Below are positions 28,191 to 37,571 of a stretch of DNA of 64,000 nucleotides, piece by piece (the stretch's first letter is position 1; each line of letters begins with the position of its first letter). The stretch comes from Pseudomonas fragi (GTDB lineage Bacteria; Pseudomonadota; Gammaproteobacteria; Pseudomonadales; Pseudomonadaceae): assembly GCF_002269505.1 (NCBI RefSeq), contig NZ_NQKQ01000013.1, positions 62,001 through 126,000 on the forward strand, given 5' to 3'. The position numbers and the translations under genes are program-made. The notes beneath the pieces are model-generated. The model was given only the letters and a program-made list of their open reading frames with translations, was not told the DNA's origin and ran no database searches.

Positions 28191-29392
28191 GCGTCGCCGC
28201 ACACAAACCCCGTCCACTGGACGGCATTACGGTGGTCAGTCTGGAGCACGCCATTGCCGCGCCGTTTTGCACTCGCCAACTGGCCGACCTCGGTGCCCGG
28301 GTAATCAAGATCGAGCGCCCCGGCTCCGGTGACTTTGCTCGCGACTATGACGGGCGGGTCAATGGCCTGGCTTCGCACTTTGTCTGGACTAACCGCTCCA
28401 AGGAAAGCCTGACCCTCAACGTCAAGCAGCCGCCAGCCGCGGATGTGCTCGACAAGCTGCTGGCCACGGCCGATGTGCTGGTACAGAACCTGGCGCCGGG
28501 CGCGGCAGAGCGCATGGGGCTGTCGTTTGCAACCCTGCATGAGCGTTTCCCGAGGTTGATCGTCTGCGATATTTCCGGCTACGGCGAGGGCGGGCCCTAC
28601 GAGCAGAAAAAGGCGTACGACCTGCTGATTCAGAGTGAAGGCGGCTTTTTGTCCGTGACCGGCGGGCCCGGGGAAAACGACATGGCCAAGGCCGGTTGCT
28701 CGATTGCCGATATCGCTGCGGGCATGTACGCCTATACCGGTGTGCTCTCGGCCTTGCTGTTGCGGGACAAGACCGGGGAGGGCAGCCGCATTGATGTGTC
28801 GATGCTTGAAAGCCTGGTGGAGTGGATGAACTACCCGCTGTATTACGCCTACGACGGTGCTGCGCCACCACCGCGGGCGGGGGCCGCGCATGCCACCATC
28901 TACCCCTACGGGCCGTTCCCCACCGGTGACGGCGGCACGGTGATGCTTGGCCTGCAGAATGAACGCGAATGGCAGCAATTTTGCGACAGGGTGTTGCTAC
29001 AGCCGGACCTGGCGAGCAACCCGAGCTTTAATGCCAATGCGCGGCGCTCGGAGAACCGCAGCGAGTTACGCGCCATCATCGTTGAAGTCTTTGCCAGCAT
29101 GGGGGCCGATGAAGTGATTGCCCGGCTCGACGGGGCAGCGATTGCCAATGCCCATGTCAACGATATGGCCGGTGTGTGGGCCCATCCGCAATTGGCCGCC
29201 CGTGAACGCTGGCGCGAGGTGGACAGCCCTGCGGGCAAGTTGCCGGCGCTGCTGCCACCGGGGCGCAACGCGGCTTTCGAGCCGCGTATGGATGCGGTGC
29301 CGGGTCTGGGCCAGCACACCGACAGCCTGCTGAGTGAACTGGGTTACGCCGCAGATGAGATCCAGCATCTGCATCAACAAGGAGCGGTATAA
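28187..29392 (+). CDS. ict: Itaconate CoA-transferase (CaiB/BaiF family)
   Basis: 401 aa class III CoA-transferase. It begins with PLDGITVVSLEHAIAAPFCTRQLADLGARVIKIERP, then DFARDYDG and NVKQPPAADVLDKLL; the catalytic Asp is expected in the NDMAKAGCSIADIAAGMYA region. It activates itaconate by transferring CoA from succinyl-CoA. Position between prpD and ccl matches ict of P. aeruginosa. ATGA overlap with the previous stop. Confidence 0.9.
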   Translation: MSVAAHKPRPLDGITVVSLEHAIAAPFCTRQLADLGARVIKIERPGSGDFARDYDGRVNGLASHFVWTNRSKESLTLNVKQPPAADVLDKLLATADVLVQNLAPGAAERMGLSFATLHERFPRLIVCDISGYGEGGPYEQKKAYDLLIQSEGGFLSVTGGPGENDMAKAGCSIADIAAGMYAYTGVLSALLLRDKTGEGSRIDVSMLESLVEWMNYPLYYAYDGAAPPPRAGAAHATIYPYGPFPTGDGGTVMLGLQNEREWQQFCDRVLLQPDLASNPSFNANARRSENRSELRAIIVEVFASMGADEVIARLDGAAIANAHVNDMAGVWAHPQLAARERWREVDSPAGKLPALLPPGRNAAFEPRMDAVPGLGQHTDSLLSELGYAADEIQHLHQQGAV

Positions 29393-29408
29393 GGCATGGA
29401 GCATCGTG

Positions 29409-30236
29409 ATGGATAACACCAGCATTCGTTCAGCGCTGTTTGTCCCGGGCACTCGCCCCGAGCGCATACCCAAGGCGCTGCAAAGCGGCGCCGATCAGGT
29501 GATCGTCGATCTGGAAGACGCCGTGGCCGAAGACCTCAAGGCCCAGGCCCGGGCCAACCTGGATGCTTTCCTTGAGGCCAATCCCCAGGCCCGTGTCCTG
29601 GTGCGCATCAATGCGCCGCAGCATCCGCAGCAGGCAGCCGATATCGAATTGTGCCGTCGCCGGCCCGGCGTAGTGGCGGTATTGCTGCCCAAGGCCGAAA
29701 GCGCGGCACAGGTCGAACAGGCTGCGGCGTGTGGCAAGGCAGTGTGGCCGATTATTGAAAGCGCCAGGGGCTTGCTTGAGTTGCCGGCCATTGCCCGGGC
29801 TCGCGGGGTTGAGCGTCTGAGTTTCGGTGCGCTGGACCTGGGCCTGGACCTGGGCCTGACCAGCGACACGGCTGGCGCGCAGCGCATTCTCGATCAGGCC
29901 CGATACGCCATTTTGCTGCACAGCAGCCTGGCGCAACTGGCGCCGCCGCTGGACAGTGTGTTTGCCGATATCAAAAACACCGCCGGTATGACCCGCATGG
30001 CCGCCGATGCCAGAGATATGGGCTTTGGCGGACTGCTGTGCATTCACCCGAGCCAGGTGGCATTGATTCACGCCGCCTATATGCCCCGTCAGGATGAACT
30101 GGACTGGGCGCGGCGGGTTCTGGATACCGTTGCATCTGCAGGCGGGGTGTTTGTGCTCGACGGGCAGATGGTCGACGCCCCGGTGATCGGCCTTGCCCGG
30201 CGGGTATTGCACCGGGCCGGTCGGCCTTGTGCCTGA
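29409..30236 (+). CDS. ccl: Citramalyl-CoA lyase (CitE-like)
   Basis: 275 aa HpcH/HpaI-CitE family TIM barrel. Motifs: RSALFVPGTRPERIPKAL, then QVIVDLEDAVAEDLKAQAR (metal Glu/Asp) and PIIESARGLLELPAI with FGALDLGLDLGL. It cleaves citramalyl-CoA to acetyl-CoA and pyruvate, the last step of itaconate breakdown. The start at ATG 29409 is chosen for its ggag site and the family N-terminus; the frame stays open upstream into ict. Confidence 0.9.
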   Translation: MDNTSIRSALFVPGTRPERIPKALQSGADQVIVDLEDAVAEDLKAQARANLDAFLEANPQARVLVRINAPQHPQQAADIELCRRRPGVVAVLLPKAESAAQVEQAAACGKAVWPIIESARGLLELPAIARARGVERLSFGALDLGLDLGLTSDTAGAQRILDQARYAILLHSSLAQLAPPLDSVFADIKNTAGMTRMAADARDMGFGGLLCIHPSQVALIHAAYMPRQDELDWARRVLDTVASAGGVFVLDGQMVDAPVIGLARRVLHRAGRPCA

Positions 30237-31307
<1,071 letters not shown>

Positions 31308-31405
31308 ACGTCGCCAGTGCTGATTGCCGTGGGTGGTCCTGCAGGGATCGCCACGGCAACCTTTGCTCCGTCGTTTCTCGACCGCTCTTTCAAGGGAGAC
31401 AACCC

Positions 31406-32044
31406 ATGCACGCAGCCGTTCGTGTCTGGAATCACGCGGAAGAAATGCTGGTGGCGTTCCTGCTTGCAGGCATGACCCTGGTGACCTTCGCGTATGTGAT
31501 TTTCAACAACCTCTATGGCGTTTTCTACTCCCTGGGGGATTCGCTGCCGTTCGCCAACGAGGCCATGCTCGGCATCGGTGACAGCATTCTTTACGTCGCC
31601 CAGGAGATGACCTGGAGTGTGGCCTTGACCAAGGCCATGTTCGGCTGGCTGATTTTTGTCGGTCTGGCCTGGGGCGTGCGCATTGGTGCGCATATTGGTG
31701 TCGACTTGCTGGTGCGCCAGTTCAAGCCTGCCAACCAGCGGCGGGTGGCCTTGCTGGCCGTGGCCATTTGTCTGGGTTACTGCGTGCTGATGGCGTACTC
31801 CAGCGAGCAGTGGGTGGCCACGTTGTATGCCGTTGGCACCAGTGCTGAAGACCTGGACCGCTTCGGTATCAAACAATGGCAAGTGGTGATGATAGTGCCG
31901 ATCGGTTTTGCCTTGATGTTTGTGCGTTTCCTGCAGGTTTTTATCCGCATCATTCAGGGCAAGCAGCAAGGCCTGGGCTTGCACAGTGAGGTGGATGATG
32001 CCGTCAAACTGGCGGAAAACGACCAGCAGGGGACTCCAAAATGA
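31406..32044 (+). CDS. dctQ: TRAP transporter small membrane subunit (DctQ)
   Basis: 212 aa. Four predicted membrane helices (about residues 13-35, 70-92, 115-137, 155-180 in this start). DctQ-type WGVRIGAHIGVDLLVRQF motif in the middle. ATG at 31406 has gggag nine bases upstream. It overlaps dctM by ATGA. It forms the membrane complex with DctM for Na+-coupled uptake. Confidence 0.92.
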   Translation: MHAAVRVWNHAEEMLVAFLLAGMTLVTFAYVIFNNLYGVFYSLGDSLPFANEAMLGIGDSILYVAQEMTWSVALTKAMFGWLIFVGLAWGVRIGAHIGVDLLVRQFKPANQRRVALLAVAICLGYCVLMAYSSEQWVATLYAVGTSAEDLDRFGIKQWQVVMIVPIGFALMFVRFLQVFIRIIQGKQQGLGLHSEVDDAVKLAENDQQGTPK

Positions 32045-33321
32045 CCATTGCCTTCCTTTTTGTCGCCTTGTTCGTGCTGATGTTTGTCGGTATTCCGGTG
32101 GCGATTTCCCTGGGTTTGTCCGGGGCCATGACCATTCTGTTCTTCAGTAACGACTCGGTGCGTTCGCTGGCGATCAAGCTGTTTGAAACCAGCGAGCACT
32201 ACACATTGCTGGCGATCCCGTTCTTTCTGCTATCGGGTGCATTCATGACCAGCGGCGGCGTTGCCCGGCGCCTGATCGATTTTGCCAACGCCTGCGTCGG
32301 GCATATCAAGGGTGGCCTGGCCATCGCCGCAATCCTGGCCTGCATGCTGTTTGCGGCACTCAGTGGCTCGTCGCCGGCTACGGTGGCGGCGGTGGGCTCG
32401 ATCGTGATCGCCGGCATGGTGCGATCGGGCTACAAGCAGGATTTTGCCGCCGGTATTGTCTGCAACGCCGGTACCTTGGGCATCCTGATTCCGCCGTCGA
32501 TCGTGATGGTGGTCTACGCCACCGCCACCGAAACCTCGGTGGGCAAGCTGTTTATGGCCGGTGTTGTGCCGGGTCTGTTGCTGGGGCTGGTATTGATGGT
32601 GACCATCTACATCCTGGCGCGGGTCAAGGACATGCCTTCGCTGCCCCGGGCCTCGTTCAGGGACATCGTCACTGCAGGGCGCCGCGCCGGTTGGGGCCTG
32701 ATGTTGATCGTGATCATTCTCGGCGGTATTTATTCGGGCATGTTCACCCCCACCGAAGCGGCAGCGGTGGCGGCGGTGTATGCCGCGTTTGTGGCGATCT
32801 TTATCTACAAGGACATGACCGTCCGTGAATGCCCGAAGGTGATTGTCGAGGCGGGCAAACTGAGTGTGGTGCTGATGTTTATCATTGCCAATGCCATGCT
32901 CTTTGCCCATGTGCTGACCACCGAGCAGATCCCGCAGTCGATTACCGCCTGGGTGGTGGAGCAGGGTTTTACCCCGATTGAGTTTCTGTTGGTGGTCAAT
33001 ATTGTGTTGCTGGTAGCCGGGACTTTTATGGAGCCTTCGGCAATCATCCTGATTCTGGCGCCGATCCTGTTTCCGATTGCTATGCAACTGGGCATTGACC
33101 CGATCCACCTGGGCATAATCATGGTGGTGAATATGGAGATCGGCCTGATCACGCCACCCACCGGGCTTAACCTGTTTGTCACCTCGGCGGTCACGGGCAT
33201 GCCGCTGACCCGCGTGGTGCGTGCGGTATCGCCGTGGCTGCTGGTGATGCTGGCGTTCCTGGTGCTGGTGACATACGTGCCGTTTGTGTCGCTGGCATTG
33301 CCGAACTGGTTGGGGATGTAG
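32041..33321 (+). CDS. dctM: TRAP transporter large membrane subunit (DctM)
   Basis: 426 aa, about 12 membrane helices. DctM signatures: LLAIPFFLLSGAFMTSGGVARRL, LSGSSPATVAAVGSI, GTLGILIPPSIVMVVYA, FTPTEAAAVAAVYA and GLITPPTGLNLFV. It is the transport subunit of the TRAP system that closes the itaconate operon. No terminator hairpin with a T-run is obvious after the stop; a REP follows. Confidence 0.95.
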   Translation: MTIAFLFVALFVLMFVGIPVAISLGLSGAMTILFFSNDSVRSLAIKLFETSEHYTLLAIPFFLLSGAFMTSGGVARRLIDFANACVGHIKGGLAIAAILACMLFAALSGSSPATVAAVGSIVIAGMVRSGYKQDFAAGIVCNAGTLGILIPPSIVMVVYATATETSVGKLFMAGVVPGLLLGLVLMVTIYILARVKDMPSLPRASFRDIVTAGRRAGWGLMLIVIILGGIYSGMFTPTEAAAVAAVYAAFVAIFIYKDMTVRECPKVIVEAGKLSVVLMFIIANAMLFAHVLTTEQIPQSITAWVVEQGFTPIEFLLVVNIVLLVAGTFMEPSAIILILAPILFPIAMQLGIDPIHLGIIMVVNMEIGLITPPTGLNLFVTSAVTGMPLTRVVRAVSPWLLVMLAFLVLVTYVPFVSLALPNWLGM

Positions 33322-33369
33322 TGGGTATACGCAGAACCGTAACGAAGTCGGCCGAGGTGGCCGACCTCT

Positions 33370-33430
33370 GTGGGAGCGAGCCCGCTCGCGAATGCATCAC
33401 GCGATAGATGGGAGCGAGCTCGCTCACACA
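33370..33430. repeat. REP doublet, one degenerate copy
   Basis: tgggagcgagcccgctcgcga at 33371-33391 followed by gggagcgagctcgctcacaca at 33410-33430, the Pseudomonas REP core twice, placed between dctM and the convergent small gene. It may protect or end the long itaconate transcript. Confidence 0.85.
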
Positions 33431-33442
33431 GAGGCTTGGCTG

Positions 33443-33817
33443 TCAGCGACGATAGTCGCGGTGATGGTTGTCGTAGCGCTGGTGCATGGCCCTGTCATGG
33501 CGGCGGCGCTCAGCTTCGCGGCGGGCTTGCTCGCGGCGCCATTGATCGCGACGCCAGTTTTCTCTGTGTCGATCGTCTTTGCGGGCATGCCAGCGGTTGT
33601 CATAGCGGTTGTGATCGTCACGGGCAAGCAGGGCCGCTGGTTGTTGGCCGGCCAACGTTGGCCAGGGGTTGGCTGCCATGGGCGCCGTTGCCTCAACGGT
33701 TGCAGGTTGAGTGGCAAAAACCGCGGGCGAGGTCTTTATCGGTGTGGCAGATGCCGAGCCCATTGCCGCAAACGCGAACAGGCTCAAAAGCACCATCCGT
33801 GGGGCGTGGAATTTCAT
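33443..33817 (-). CDS. Small secreted Arg/His-rich protein
   Basis: 124 aa. Clear signal peptide (KFHAPRMVLLSLFAFAAMGSASA), then a Pro/Ala/Thr-rich linker, then a highly basic tail from about residue 65 made of Asp-Arg-His-Arg clusters (HNRYDNRWHARKDDRHREN...). It looks like a periplasmic unstructured polycation. I do not recognise a named family. Convergent with dctM. A TTGTATACAA palindrome lies 135 bp upstream, in its probable promoter region. Confidence 0.7.
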   Translation of the reverse strand: MKFHAPRMVLLSLFAFAAMGSASATPIKTSPAVFATQPATVEATAPMAANPWPTLAGQQPAALLARDDHNRYDNRWHARKDDRHRENWRRDQWRREQARREAERRRHDRAMHQRYDNHHRDYRR

Positions 33818-33951
33818 GAGCGAAGATAACCTCTGAATATCATTCGAATGTGTGGCTAGCTGCTGCGCAAGCCTTGAGGCTCACGCTTGACGGGCAGATA
33901 TGCGTATTCACATAGACAGATAATCAGGGAAAAGTTCGATGGCCCTGTGGT

Positions 33952-33961
33952 TTGTATACAA
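33952..33961. promoter_or_regulatory. TTGTATACAA palindrome, copy 1
   Basis: Perfect 10-bp palindrome within ggtttgtatacaaccc, so its flanks are partly symmetric too. It lies between the small secreted protein gene and the permease terminator. It has GntR-type operator form (TnGTnnACnA). An identical copy lies at 37269. Confidence 0.55.
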
Positions 33962-33986
33962 CCCGCAGCCGATTAGAGCAGTACGA

Positions 33987-34010
33987 AAAACGGCGCCTGA
34001 GCGCCGTTTT
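33987..34010 (-). terminator. Rho-independent terminator of the purine permease gene
   Basis: aaaacggcgc / gcgccgtttt around a 4-base loop; read on the minus strand the stem is followed by T-rich sequence. It sits 18 bp after the permease stop. Confidence 0.92.
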
Positions 34011-34027
34011 GCGGAGTTTATGCCGGG

Positions 34028-35542
34028 CTAGTGTTCTTGCTCGAAGCTCTTTTTACGCAAGGCCGGAGCCTGTTCAGGGTACTCGTCAGACTCCACTACC
34101 GGCACTTCCTTGCCATTGCAGTCGAACAGCTTGCCGTCGCGAAACACATCGCCATCGTTGAGGCAGCTGATATCCCGCGAGCGCAGGATACGGTCGCTGG
34201 CGGCGACGAATACCGACTGCTGGTCCGAGTTGCCGGCCCGCAGATGGTTGAACAGCAGGTTAAGCAGGATGGCCATGATTGCGGCCGAGCTGATGCCGGA
34301 GTGGAAGATGGTCTCGAACCAGGTCGGGAAGTGCTGGTAGAAGTTGGGCGCTGCAATGGGGATCATGCCGAAACCGATCGATGTGGCGACGATGATCAGG
34401 TTCATGTTGTTGCGATAGTCCACCTGGGCCAGGGTACGGATGCCGCTGGCTGCGACGGTGCCAAACAGCACCAGGCCAGCCCCGCCGAGCACGGCAGTGG
34501 GCACGGCGGCGACCAGGCGTCCCATCACCGGCAGCAGCCCCAGAGTCACCAGGATCAGGCCGCCGGTGGCTACCACGTAGCGGCTCTTGATACCGGTTAC
34601 GGCGACCAGGCCGACGTTCTGTGCAAAGGCACTCTGGGTGAAGGAGCCAAACAGCGGCGCCAGGGCACTGGAAATCATGTCGGCGCGCAGGCCGTTGCCA
34701 AGGCGTTTGGCGTCGACCTTGGTTTCGATGATCTCGCCCACTGCAATGATATCGGCGGAGGTCTCGACCATGGTCACGATAATCACGATCAGCATCGACA
34801 GAATGGCCGCGAGGCGGAACTCGGGCATGCCGAAGTGCAGCACTTCGGGCAGTGCGACCAGCGGGCCTTCAAGCACACGGGAGAAGTCGGTCATGCCGAC
34901 GGCGGTTGCCACCAGTGTGCCGAAAACGATTGCCAGCAGAATCGACAGGCGCGAGATACTGGCGCTGCCCAGTTTGCTGAGCAGCAACACCAGCACCAGG
35001 GTGACTGCCGCCAGGCCAATGTTGGCCATGCTGCCGAAGTCCGGTGACTGACTGTTGCCGCCCATGGCCCAGCGTGCCGTGACCGGCATCAGGGTCAGGC
35101 CGATGGTGGTAATGACGATACCCGTCACCAGTGGCGGAAAGTACTTGGTGATGCTGGAAAACAGCGGCGTAATCAACAGACCGATTACCGAAGCCACGAT
35201 CACCGCCCCGAACACCACCGGCAGGCCGCCACTGCCGTCACCGCCAATGATCGCGACCATGGTGGAGACACCGGCGAAGGACACCCCCTGTACCAGCGGC
35301 AGGCGACAGCCGAAAAACGGAATGCCCAGTGTTTGCAGCAGGGTGGCCAGGCCACCGGCGAACAGTGAAGCGGCGATCAACAGGCCAACGTCGGCAGAGG
35401 AAAGACCGGCCGCCTGACCGATGATCAGGGGCACCGCAATGATGCCCCCGTACATCGTCAGCACATGCTGCAGGCCGTAAGCCAGGTTGGCGCCAATACC
35501 GAGGTTTTCGTCTTCTGGACGAGGGGAAGCGGAAGAAGTCAT
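34028..35542 (-). CDS. Purine permease, NCS2 (uracil/xanthine/urate) family
   Basis: 504 aa, about 13-14 membrane helices. NCS2 signatures: GLQHVLTMYGGIIAVPLIIG at the N-terminus, FFGCRLPLVQGVSFAGVSTM, and QNVGLVAVTGIKSRYV (NCS2 signature region). A hydrophilic C-terminal tail of about 65 residues follows. The downstream partner in the same direction is an 8-oxoguanine deaminase gene (96-bp gap), so the substrate is probably an oxidised or common purine. Strong terminator after it. Confidence 0.92.
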   Translation of the reverse strand: MTSSASPRPEDENLGIGANLAYGLQHVLTMYGGIIAVPLIIGQAAGLSSADVGLLIAASLFAGGLATLLQTLGIPFFGCRLPLVQGVSFAGVSTMVAIIGGDGSGGLPVVFGAVIVASVIGLLITPLFSSITKYFPPLVTGIVITTIGLTLMPVTARWAMGGNSQSPDFGSMANIGLAAVTLVLVLLLSKLGSASISRLSILLAIVFGTLVATAVGMTDFSRVLEGPLVALPEVLHFGMPEFRLAAILSMLIVIIVTMVETSADIIAVGEIIETKVDAKRLGNGLRADMISSALAPLFGSFTQSAFAQNVGLVAVTGIKSRYVVATGGLILVTLGLLPVMGRLVAAVPTAVLGGAGLVLFGTVAASGIRTLAQVDYRNNMNLIIVATSIGFGMIPIAAPNFYQHFPTWFETIFHSGISSAAIMAILLNLLFNHLRAGNSDQQSVFVAASDRILRSRDISCLNDGDVFRDGKLFDCNGKEVPVVESDEYPEQAPALRKKSFEQEH

Positions 35543-35638
35543 GATGAGTCGCTCGCTTTTGTTATTTTAGATGCGTCTAACAGCACGTTCTCAGTTGCAT
35601 CCGTTGAGCCCGCTCAGGCACTCAACGGCCTGAAGGGG

Positions 35639-36997
35639 TTATTCGCCGCTGACCAACTGGTGGGCCAGCCGGTTGTGTCGCTCCACCACCCGCGGCAGGT
35701 CGACGGTGGTGAGGTGGCCGTCTTTGACCACCACGCGGCCATTGATCACGCTGGTATGGACGTGGGTCGGGGTACAGAACACCAGGGCTGCCAGCGGATC
35801 GTGATGGGCCCCGGCATAGGCCAGATGGCCCAGGTCGAAAGCGACAAAATCCGCCACCATGCCAGGTGCCAGTGCACCAATATCATTGCGGTTAAGCACC
35901 TTGGCGCCCCCCAATGTGGCAATTTCCAGTGCCTCGCGAGCAGACATCGCATCGGGGCCAAACCCGACCCGCTGCAACAGCAGGGCCTGGCGTACCTCAC
36001 CAATCATGCTGGCGCCATCGTTGGACGCCGAACCGTCTACCCCCAGCCCCACCGGCACGCCGTGGTCGCGCATCCTGCGAATCGGCGCGATTCCCGAAGC
36101 CAGGCGCATGTTCGAACACGGACAGTGGGCAACCCCGGTGCCGGTGCGCGCGAACAGCTCAATGCCGTGCTGATCGAGTTGTACGCAATGGGCGTGCCAG
36201 ACATCGGGGCCGACCCAGCCCAGGTCTTCGGCGTACTCGGCGGGAGTCATGCCGAACTTCTCGCGGCTGTAGGCGATGTCACTGACGTTCTCGGCAAGGT
36301 GGGTGTGCAGCGATACCCCGTACTCGCGGGCGAGCACTGCGGCCTCGCGCATCAGGTCGCGGCTGACCGAGAAGGGCGAGCAGGGCGCCACGACCATGCG
36401 CAGCATCGAGCCATGGCGGGGGTCGTGGTAGTCCTCGATCAGACGCTGGGACTCTTTGAGAATATGGCTTTCTTTCTCAACCACCGAGTCGGGCGGCAAA
36501 CCGCCCTGGCTACGGCCCACACTCATGCTCCCGCGTGCGGCGTGAAAGCGCATGCCGATCTCGGCGGCGGCATGGATGCTGTCGTCCAGCTTGCAGCCGT
36601 TGGGGTAGATATACAGATGGTCACTGGAGGTTGTGCAGCCGGAGAGAATCAGCTCGGCCATCGCCGTTTGGGTCGAAACCGCGATCATTTCCGGCGTCAG
36701 TCGCGCCCAGATTGGATACAAATTGTTAAGCCAGTTGAACAGCTCGCCGTCCTGGGCTGCCGGCACAACGCGGGTAAGGCTCTGGTACATATGGTGGTGG
36801 GTGTTGACCAGGCCCGGGATAACCACCTTGCCGGTCATGTCCAGAATCACGTCGGCCTGTTGCGGCAGGGATTCGCTGGGGCCGACCTGCTTGATCAGGT
36901 TGTCTTCGATAAACAGGCCACCGCGCCTGATTTCCCTGCGTTCACCATCCATTGTGACCAGAAGTTCGGCGTTTTTGACCAGTAAAGTCTTTGCCAT
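35639..36997 (-). CDS. 8-oxoguanine deaminase (amidohydrolase superfamily)
   Basis: 452 aa. Metal site: NTHHHMYQSLTR (HxH), HTHLAEN, then HCVQLDQHGIELFARTGTGVAHCPCSN and the catalytic Asp in GLGVDGSASNDGASM. P. aeruginosa has a characterised 8-oxoguanine deaminase of this type that makes urate from 8-oxoguanine; the SASNDG and CPCSN motifs agree with that subgroup rather than guanine deaminase. It is upstream of the purine permease and probably co-transcribed with it. Confidence 0.88.
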   Translation of the reverse strand: MAKTLLVKNAELLVTMDGERREIRRGGLFIEDNLIKQVGPSESLPQQADVILDMTGKVVIPGLVNTHHHMYQSLTRVVPAAQDGELFNWLNNLYPIWARLTPEMIAVSTQTAMAELILSGCTTSSDHLYIYPNGCKLDDSIHAAAEIGMRFHAARGSMSVGRSQGGLPPDSVVEKESHILKESQRLIEDYHDPRHGSMLRMVVAPCSPFSVSRDLMREAAVLAREYGVSLHTHLAENVSDIAYSREKFGMTPAEYAEDLGWVGPDVWHAHCVQLDQHGIELFARTGTGVAHCPCSNMRLASGIAPIRRMRDHGVPVGLGVDGSASNDGASMIGEVRQALLLQRVGFGPDAMSAREALEIATLGGAKVLNRNDIGALAPGMVADFVAFDLGHLAYAGAHHDPLAALVFCTPTHVHTSVINGRVVVKDGHLTTVDLPRVVERHNRLAHQLVSGE

Positions 36998-37268
36998 GGG
37001 TATTCCTCTTCCGTTTGGAGTTTGCTTTCAACGTAACGCGGTTGCAGGCATCGGTTTTCGGCTTGAGCCAAGCCCTGGCAGCCGGATGCAGCATGGCTGT
37101 ACAGGGGCGCTCGGTTCACTGGCACACCCATGGGCGCAGTGAATGTGCGATGACATGCGCCGGTAAGGCGCGGTGCATTGAAGCTGCATGGTGGTTGACC
37201 GTGGCAATACGCAGCGGCGATTGCCGGTGTCGTAGGCGCGCAACGATGTAACCAGAATTGGTTATTAT

Positions 37269-37278
37269 TGTATACAAC
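37269..37278. promoter_or_regulatory. TTGTATACAA palindrome, copy 2
   Basis: Identical to the 33952 copy. It lies 272 bp upstream of the 8-oxoguanine deaminase start, so the two copies bracket the deaminase-permease pair. Likely bound by a GntR-family repressor encoded elsewhere. Apart from this site, the REP and the amidase hairpin, the gap 36998-37571 (574 bp) shows nothing I recognise. Confidence 0.55.
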
Positions 37279-37394
37279 TAAAAATGCAGTGTTGTTATCG
37301 ATTGTGACCGGGGACTGGCCAGGGGAAGGATTTGCTGGCGTCTGGAAATTCGATCAGGGCCGGGGGGGTGCAGGTGTGTACGGGGGCGGGTTAT

Positions 37395-37480
37395 GTGGGA
37401 GCGAGCCTGCTCGCGATGCAGGCGACGCGGTCTTTCGGGCAAATTGCAGGGATGACTTTGCGAGCAGGCTCGCTCCCACA
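37395..37480. repeat. REP doublet (REPIN-like)
   Basis: Inverted REP cores at 37395-37415 (gtgggagcgagcctgctcgcg) and 37460-37480, about 44 bp apart. Same core as the 11680 element. Confidence 0.88.
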
Positions 37481-37525
37481 GTAATGGCGGTGTGTTTTTA
37501 CTTTTGCTGCTGCCACGCGGTGTGA

Positions 37526-37565
37526 GGGCGGGATCTGTGCGCGGCGTTGCTCACAGATCCCGCCC
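37526..37565. terminator. Perfect 14-bp hairpin after the amidase gene
   Basis: gggcgggatctgtg (37526-37539) and cacagatcccgccc (37552-37565), loop of 12. It begins 7 bp past the amidase stop. There is no T-run on the minus strand, so it may stabilise the mRNA end rather than terminate by itself. Confidence 0.6.
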
Positions 37566-37571
37566 ATTCCA

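Noticed and set aside
35543-36998. Possible purine riboswitch near the permease/deaminase genes
   Set aside because: No three-way-junction pattern or conserved purine-aptamer core seen by eye in the gaps; the TTGTATACAA sites explain regulation better.
37268-37525. 85-aa plus-strand frame between the deaminase and amidase genes
   Set aside because: It is mostly a translated REP doublet and has no ribosome site.
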